From positions 407,545 to 471,544 of the forward strand of contig CAJNDS010000291.1 in the NCBI GenBank assembly GCA_905221605.1: a stretch of 64,000 nucleotides of DNA, read 5' to 3'. Position numbers and translations under genes: made by a program. Below the pieces are notes generated by a model. It was not told where the DNA came from. It did no database searches and saw only the letters and a list, made by a program, of their open reading frames with translations. This DNA is from Symbiodinium natans. Its lineage: Eukaryota; Sar; Dinophyceae; Suessiales; Symbiodiniaceae. Of this stretch, positions 59,093-64,000 are shown one piece after another. How positions within the stretch are numbered: the stretch's first letter is position 1; each line of letters starts with the position of its first letter.

Positions 59093-60002
59093 CAAATCCC
59101 CCAAAAACCTGAACCGGAAGCCCAAGTCGCCTGCACGTGCTGCTCTAAGGCGATCTCCAGATCAAGCGAAGCTCCAAGCGGCACCTCCCCCAAGACGCCG
59201 GCACTGCTTAGACGGCTAAGGAGACCTTCAACCAGCTCAACCAAAGACACAGCAAAACCCTCAAAACCCGAGGGTGAGATACGTACTGTTGCCCATGGCT
59301 CATCCTTTGTGTACCAAGGCCGTTAGAGGGGAGCCTACAACTCCTATGCTGCAATCCCGAAAATACCCTGTAGTAGTACCCGTGTGAACTAGTGCCTCAA
59401 GCACCGATAAGCCTCAGCACCTGGATGAAAGTGAGAGCTGCGGGCGAAGAGCAAGAGCCCCCAGGCCTCACACGACGAAGTCATGCCTGTCCACCTCCTT
59501 TGCCTCAGGACATGTTCAAGCAGCAAACTGGGGCCGAACATGGCAATAGCACCAGCCGAAGAAGTACGGCTGCAGTCACACAGACAAGCAACGGGCCATG
59601 AGACCCCCCATGATCAGGAGTAGCCCTACATGCAATAACACCCGACAAGCTCCGGAGATGAGGCCGAAAGGGGAACAGAGCGCAGAACATCGCAGAACAT
59701 CGCAGAACTCAAGAGTGCACAAGGGCAAGTTCGAAAAGGGACCTTCTAAGGCCGCTGCTGGGCAGCACCAGCAGCTCCATGCTGCCACCTCTTGCACGAT
59801 CTCCTTTTCGAACGCTCGCCGCCGATGGATGGCCTCTGCAACGGCAGGAGGTGATGTCTGAAACTGCCCAAAATGCGTCTGCGCCCTGTCCTCATTCACC
59901 GCGATGTGCAGCGCCTCCACGAACACGTCGAACAGCAGCGCCGACATGATGCACAAAGCAAGGTCTCAAGTATACTTCCCTGGAGACGAGTAGGACCACC
60001 AT

Positions 60003-60016
60003 GATATATATATATA

Positions 60017-60047
<31 letters not shown>

Positions 60048-60074
60048 AGATATAGATATAGATATAGATATAGA
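60003..60074 (+). repeat. TA and GATATA microsatellite
   Basis: About 13 TA units followed by about seven GATATA units. Minus-strand frames across it give poly-(IY) or (SI) peptides that are artefacts. Confidence 0.95.
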
Positions 60075-62546
60075 AGCCTGAAGAACCCGGCCGAGGCGTG
60101 AAGGATCGTGAAGGCTGTCGCGACGTCGCACGTGGTTGATTTACAAAGCATGCGGTGAACTGCACTACAGCTTCTTCGTCACACTCCTAGACAAGCCCGC
60201 TGAGAGCCACACAGCTGTTCGCTCAAGCAGCGAGTTACAACTTGAGTTACGTACAGCTTGTCTTCTCATTCTTCTCTTGAACAAGTTGACGACAAAGTTG
60301 CTGAAAAGTCATCTGCCATGGGAGACATCTGCCGTCTCTTAAGGCGCGTGCTCAGCACGCTCAGCAAGTTCGTACCGGCAGCAAGTTCTTCGGAACGGGA
60401 CCATGAGGACTGGCCCTAGAGAGGGGCATTGAGAAAGGAGCCTAGAAGGAATAAATACTAGATGCTGGACTTTGGCCTCAGTGTGTGGGTTTGGGGGGTC
60501 TCACTGGCGGATATGTGCAGACTCCATGCGCCAGACTTGACCAATCGTGTCTGACAACAAGTGAAACCGACAAGAAAAGCCAACTCTCTAAACCTGGAAA
60601 CCCAAAACACCAAACCCTGAGCAATCGGCACACAAAACCAGCGCTGCTCTGTTCTTAGGGTGCCAAGGGTTCCGCATTGACTTTGAGGGCTTAGAGTTTA
60701 ATTTAAGGGTTTTGGGATTTATGGATTTTCACGCACGAACCCGCAAGCCTGCCTGCAAGAGCCGATTTTGGGACCTTTGCTTTCGAAGTCCACAGCTGGA
60801 TGCTGCTGTTCTCGCCGCCTCGACGGAAGGGGTGCAGCAAAGCATCTTAGTCCTGGGGCGCACCCCAAACCCCAGAACCACCCTAAACCCTAAACTCCCA
60901 CAGCCTCAACCGTCTCGAGTAGTCGCAAAGACTATAGCGCTAGCCACCATCCTTCTGGCTAGGGTTAAGCCATGCACGCATGTATGTATACCTTCACGTA
61001 TGTTTGTAGTCAAGCATCAAGCTGCTTACTTCCGGGTATTTACTTTCATTCGACCAGTAGCACAACTAGTGGTGCCAATCCTTTGCCTACCGATGACATT
61101 ATGCGGCGGCGTCCTTGGAGCGCTGAAACTATTGTCGGCTTCCGGGATAATATTCATAGGAGCTTAGGCGTCGATGAGAAGACGCCGGGATTTTCAAAGA
61201 TCTACGGCGCTACTTGCACAGAGGTCTTTCGGAATATTTGTTTTTGCATTCGCGCTGGTGTAGATTTTGACTGGCTGCTAAGCCAGAGGCCGACACTCAG
61301 TGTAAGGCTGAAAAACGAGCCCCTGAGCCGCAGTGAGACTGTATCCTGATCTCACTGAGACCAGGCCCTTGACAACTATCCCTCGAGACCGGGCAGTATG
61401 TCGGCCTGGCACATTAGCCTGGCCGCAGGGCAGCAGCACTTCACCTGCGCAAAGGTTTCACTGGGGAAGTAGGGCCTGGGATTGCAACAGGGCAGGAAGT
61501 TGGGTTGGCCTGCAGCTTACAGGTGCTTGAGATTCGAGCTAGGCCATGGATGGCCCGAAACGAACCCCTAGCCCCACAGCAATGTTTTGCGGATTCAGGT
61601 TTAAGGCCTCCCAGTCCACAGGAGCCCCCCAGGCTCGGGCTGCGCGGCGCGCCTTTCGCTTTTCTGCTTTTACTTCCGCTTAAGTGCTTCTACTTCTGCT
61701 TCAACTTCTACTGCTCAAGTTGCTTCTGTTTTGCAATTGCCATTGCGGTTGCCATTGCTGTTGCCACAGCTTTATTGGTGCTGGTGCTGTCATTGTTGTT
61801 GTTGCTGCTGTTGTGTTTGTCAAGGCTGTGGCAGCCGGGGACTGGCTGTGAAGGGAGTGGGGAGGCTAAATCATGGGCTTCCAAAGGGGCTCCGGCCCAA
61901 GAAAATCCCCAGGCGGATACGAGGGTGAATGAAGGCTTGTCAAAACTCATTCTAGGTGCTTCCTGTGGCGGATCTCCATTGGGACCAGGTAGGGCGAGGT
62001 ACGGTTGAGACCTCGCAAGAAAGCTCTCAGCACCCCCTACCCCGCAGAAGCTTTCGCAAGCACATGGACAGCCAGCGACACTGCACCCATTTGGCTCCCA
62101 AAGCCCCGTCTCGGCAAGTGAACTGCAGGCCATCATTCGACCAAAGCCTTTGCCTGAAACCCAAAAACAAGAAGCAAGAAAGCCGCATGCATCACGCACA
62201 CGTTCGCCGTTACCGGCCTGCAGGAATCCTACATGGCAGCGCTGGCTGAACCTCGAACTTCTGCTCCTGCTGAGACCAGGGACGAGCACTTAACACACTA
62301 ACCCCGAAAACGCTGCTAGCCAAGGGACCCTGGGCTTGCCTAGTGCGCTGAGACCAGTTCAGGCAGAACAGCTCTGAAGGCCAAGGCGGGTGGACGTGCA
62401 ACGCAACACACCCTGAGAACTTGATGAACTCCGAACCTTAAGTCCCCATCCCTTCAGCCTAAACTCTCCGAAGCGCGAAAGCCTTCCCCAGGCGTCTCGG
62501 GGGTGTAGGATAGTTTGGGGCTTCCAAGGAAATGTAGGAAATGTAG
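60075..62546. other. Stretch without a supportable gene
   Basis: The longest open frames (60,712-61,167; 60,972-61,349; 61,505-62,008 on +, 61,708-62,289 on -) overlap each other and show no domain. The stretch near 61,040-61,260 (RRRPWSAETIVGFRDNIHRS) has a protein-like composition and could be an exon, but nothing supports an assignment. A TTG/TTGC-rich low-complexity run lies at 61,690-61,820. Confidence 0.5.
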
Positions 62547-62705
62547 AAATATATATCTCTATATCTCTATATCTCTATATCTCTATATCTCTATATCTCT
62601 ATATCTCTATATCTCTATATCTCTATATCTCTATATCTCTATATCTCTATATCTCTATATCTCTATATCTCTATATCTCTATATCTCTATATCTCTATAT
62701 CTCTT
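62547..62705 (+). repeat. (CTCTATAT)n microsatellite, about 19 copies
   Basis: Almost perfect 8-nt repeat, followed by TATATG repeats to about 62,745. One frame gives a poly-(LYIS) peptide, an artefact. Confidence 0.97.
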
Positions 62706-63503
62706 CTCTAACTCTGTATATATGTATATATATATATATGTATGTGTAAAGAGTTGCCTTGAAACCCCCCCAGCCCTGAAGCCCTTAAGCCCTTAAGCCG
62801 TGAAGCCCTGAAAAGCCCCCCAGGCCTGTTTTGGATGCGTCGGGGAGCGCAGCAGGGCCAGCAGGAAGCTGCGACCGGCTCAGGCACCTTCGACGGCGCT
62901 GCATTCGGTACACGAGAAGAGTTTAGGGTTTCTTGCCGTGCATGCATTCTCAGCTGCGTGTGATACAGGGTTTGGGGTTCAAAATGTTCGAGGTTGGGGT
63001 CTTGAGAGCACAACCCAAAGGGTTCTTAGTCCCCAGCCCCAAAAGGCTGCGGGAGTAGCTCCACCTCCTTCAGGTTTGGGGGCCTTTGGAGTCAGGTCGT
63101 GTATTCCGAGCCTGGCTCTGCCGCAGCCCTCAGCGTGACCTGCACAGCTGCGAGGGCTCGGGTCCTCAGACCCTGACCTCCCCAAGGCCTGTACACCCTA
63201 AACCCTTAAGGGGGAGCGCCTGGGGATGCATGGGGCAGGGTGGGCTTCTGAGTTCTGCCCTAGACTCTAGACCATTCGAGTCCGCCAGGTTCAGTGCAGC
63301 TTCGGATCCCCCCATCTGCAAACCGGCAGAGTGTGGGGTTGTCTCAACCACAGGGCCCGCCCCCAAAAATAGGGGGGCAGCGGGGCGCAGGGCACGACAT
63401 CCACCCCAGCTGGCTGGGGGGGGGCTCTGTATCATGGAAGAGATTGGCGCAACATTGACCCCTGCATAAACACCCGAAGCCCGGAACCCTAACCCAACCC
63501 CAT

Positions 63504-63595
63504 GCCTGGATGGAGGACACGTTCCGAAACTCGAAGATTTGTGTGGGGCCAGGCGGCATGCTGCAGGCAATCTGGAAGCGTGTGACAGCGGTACG
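63504..63595 (+). CDS. Exon-like stretch of unknown identity
   Basis: The + frame reads AWMEDTFRNSKICVGPGGML, then QAIWKRVTA. It ends exactly at a strong GT donor (GCG|GTACGTAG at 63,596). The composition is protein-like and unlike the surrounding Pro- and Arg-rich random frames. No family recognised; it could be a late exon of the DAGK-type gene or of another gene. The 5' edge is not defined. Confidence 0.3.
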
Positions 63596-64000
63596 TAGCG
63601 TTTGGGGGAAGAAGGACAAGTGTTCGTCTGATCCCATGGCGAAGACCTGACTAGAGATGTCTAGAGATGTCAGGCAGAGAAGAGTTTTGGTCAGCATCAT
63701 TTTGGCCACCTCGCCTGAAGTTCACCCACGCCCACGCATTTCAAGCAATGTTTGCAAGCAACGTTTGCGCCGCTGCGGTGCTGAAAAGCTCCTCAGCAAA
63801 CTCACAGGTCGCATCGGCAGCACATCGCCACTGCGAAACGCCAGCCGGGAAGATTCAGAAACCTTACGCCCTGTAAGCCCCCAAGGACTCATCACTAAGC
63901 TTCTCAAAAAAAAACAGGCCTGAAGTCTCCCAATCCAGCCAAACCCCGAAGCAAAGGTTCCCCAGCATTCCGGACACAAGCGCGGGCCTCACGCATCGGC

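Noticed and set aside
59576-59956. 126-aa minus-strand ORF (MSALLFDVFVEALHIAVNED)
   Set aside because: Protein-like start but Cys/Leu-rich random remainder and no recognisable family; left as unassigned.
1-64000. Spliced-leader relic (pattern GTAGCCATTTTGGCTCAAG) as evidence for retrocopies
   Set aside because: I looked for its 3' half and found no convincing match; a computed search is still needed.

Overview
The window looks like nuclear DNA of a photosynthetic dinoflagellate; I cannot name the genus. The evidence is: (1) peridinin/fucoxanthin-type chlorophyll a-c light-harvesting (LHC) modules joined head to tail as a polyprotein; (2) introns that mostly start GC, GT or GA and end AG with a G at the start of the next exon; (3) interstitial TTTAGGG arrays, very long microsatellites and mid-range GC. 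No bacterial-type operons, rRNA, tRNA or CRISPR were seen.

Region 1 (about 484-46,700, + strand) is one very long LHC polyprotein gene, already under way at the left edge. I could place about 90 short exons in nine successive LHC units. Each unit has helix 1 (E..HGR.AM), helix 2 (GW.QIV.F.G) and helix 3 (ELANGRLAMMAIIG). Units are joined by a linker of the type FFQDGLTGSAWGDW, SPLRAFE, then ELG.Q.P.GFWDP. Units 1-4 (484-25,589) are diverged from each other and have introns up to 5.4 kb. From 27,590 the locus becomes a near-identical tandem array of 2.14-2.18 kb repeats that includes the introns (units 5-9). The array ends in a decayed stretch at 46.1-47.5 kb. Intron positions differ between homologous units, which suggests introns were gained after the units were duplicated.

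Region 2 (34,721-43,398) is an 8.7-kb insertion inside an intron of unit 8. The neighbouring repeats supply the empty site. It carries a 13-bp inverted repeat near its ends, arrays of 14-nt and 42-nt repeats, a tandem-exon gene for SAP-like helical repeats, a dual-specificity-phosphatase-like ORF, a possible ubiquitin-like ORF, long palindromes and scrambled copies of its own modules. This is my best candidate for an undescribed system.

Other intronic cargo includes a LINE reverse transcriptase relic with a twin-priming-like inversion (15.3-16.0 kb) and an AT-rich island with a decayed M48-type metallopeptidase relic (18.06-18.69 kb).

Region 3 (46.7-64.0 kb) is gene-poor. It holds a probable diacylglycerol-kinase exon (54.64 kb), an intronless 570-aa ORF of unknown function (55,072-56,784), a 1.06-kb GT-rich array and several other microsatellites. 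There are also short palindromic MITE-like elements and one unassigned exon-like stretch near 63.5 kb. I see no recognisable promoter, poly(A) signal or spliced-leader relic, though I could not scan exhaustively by eye.
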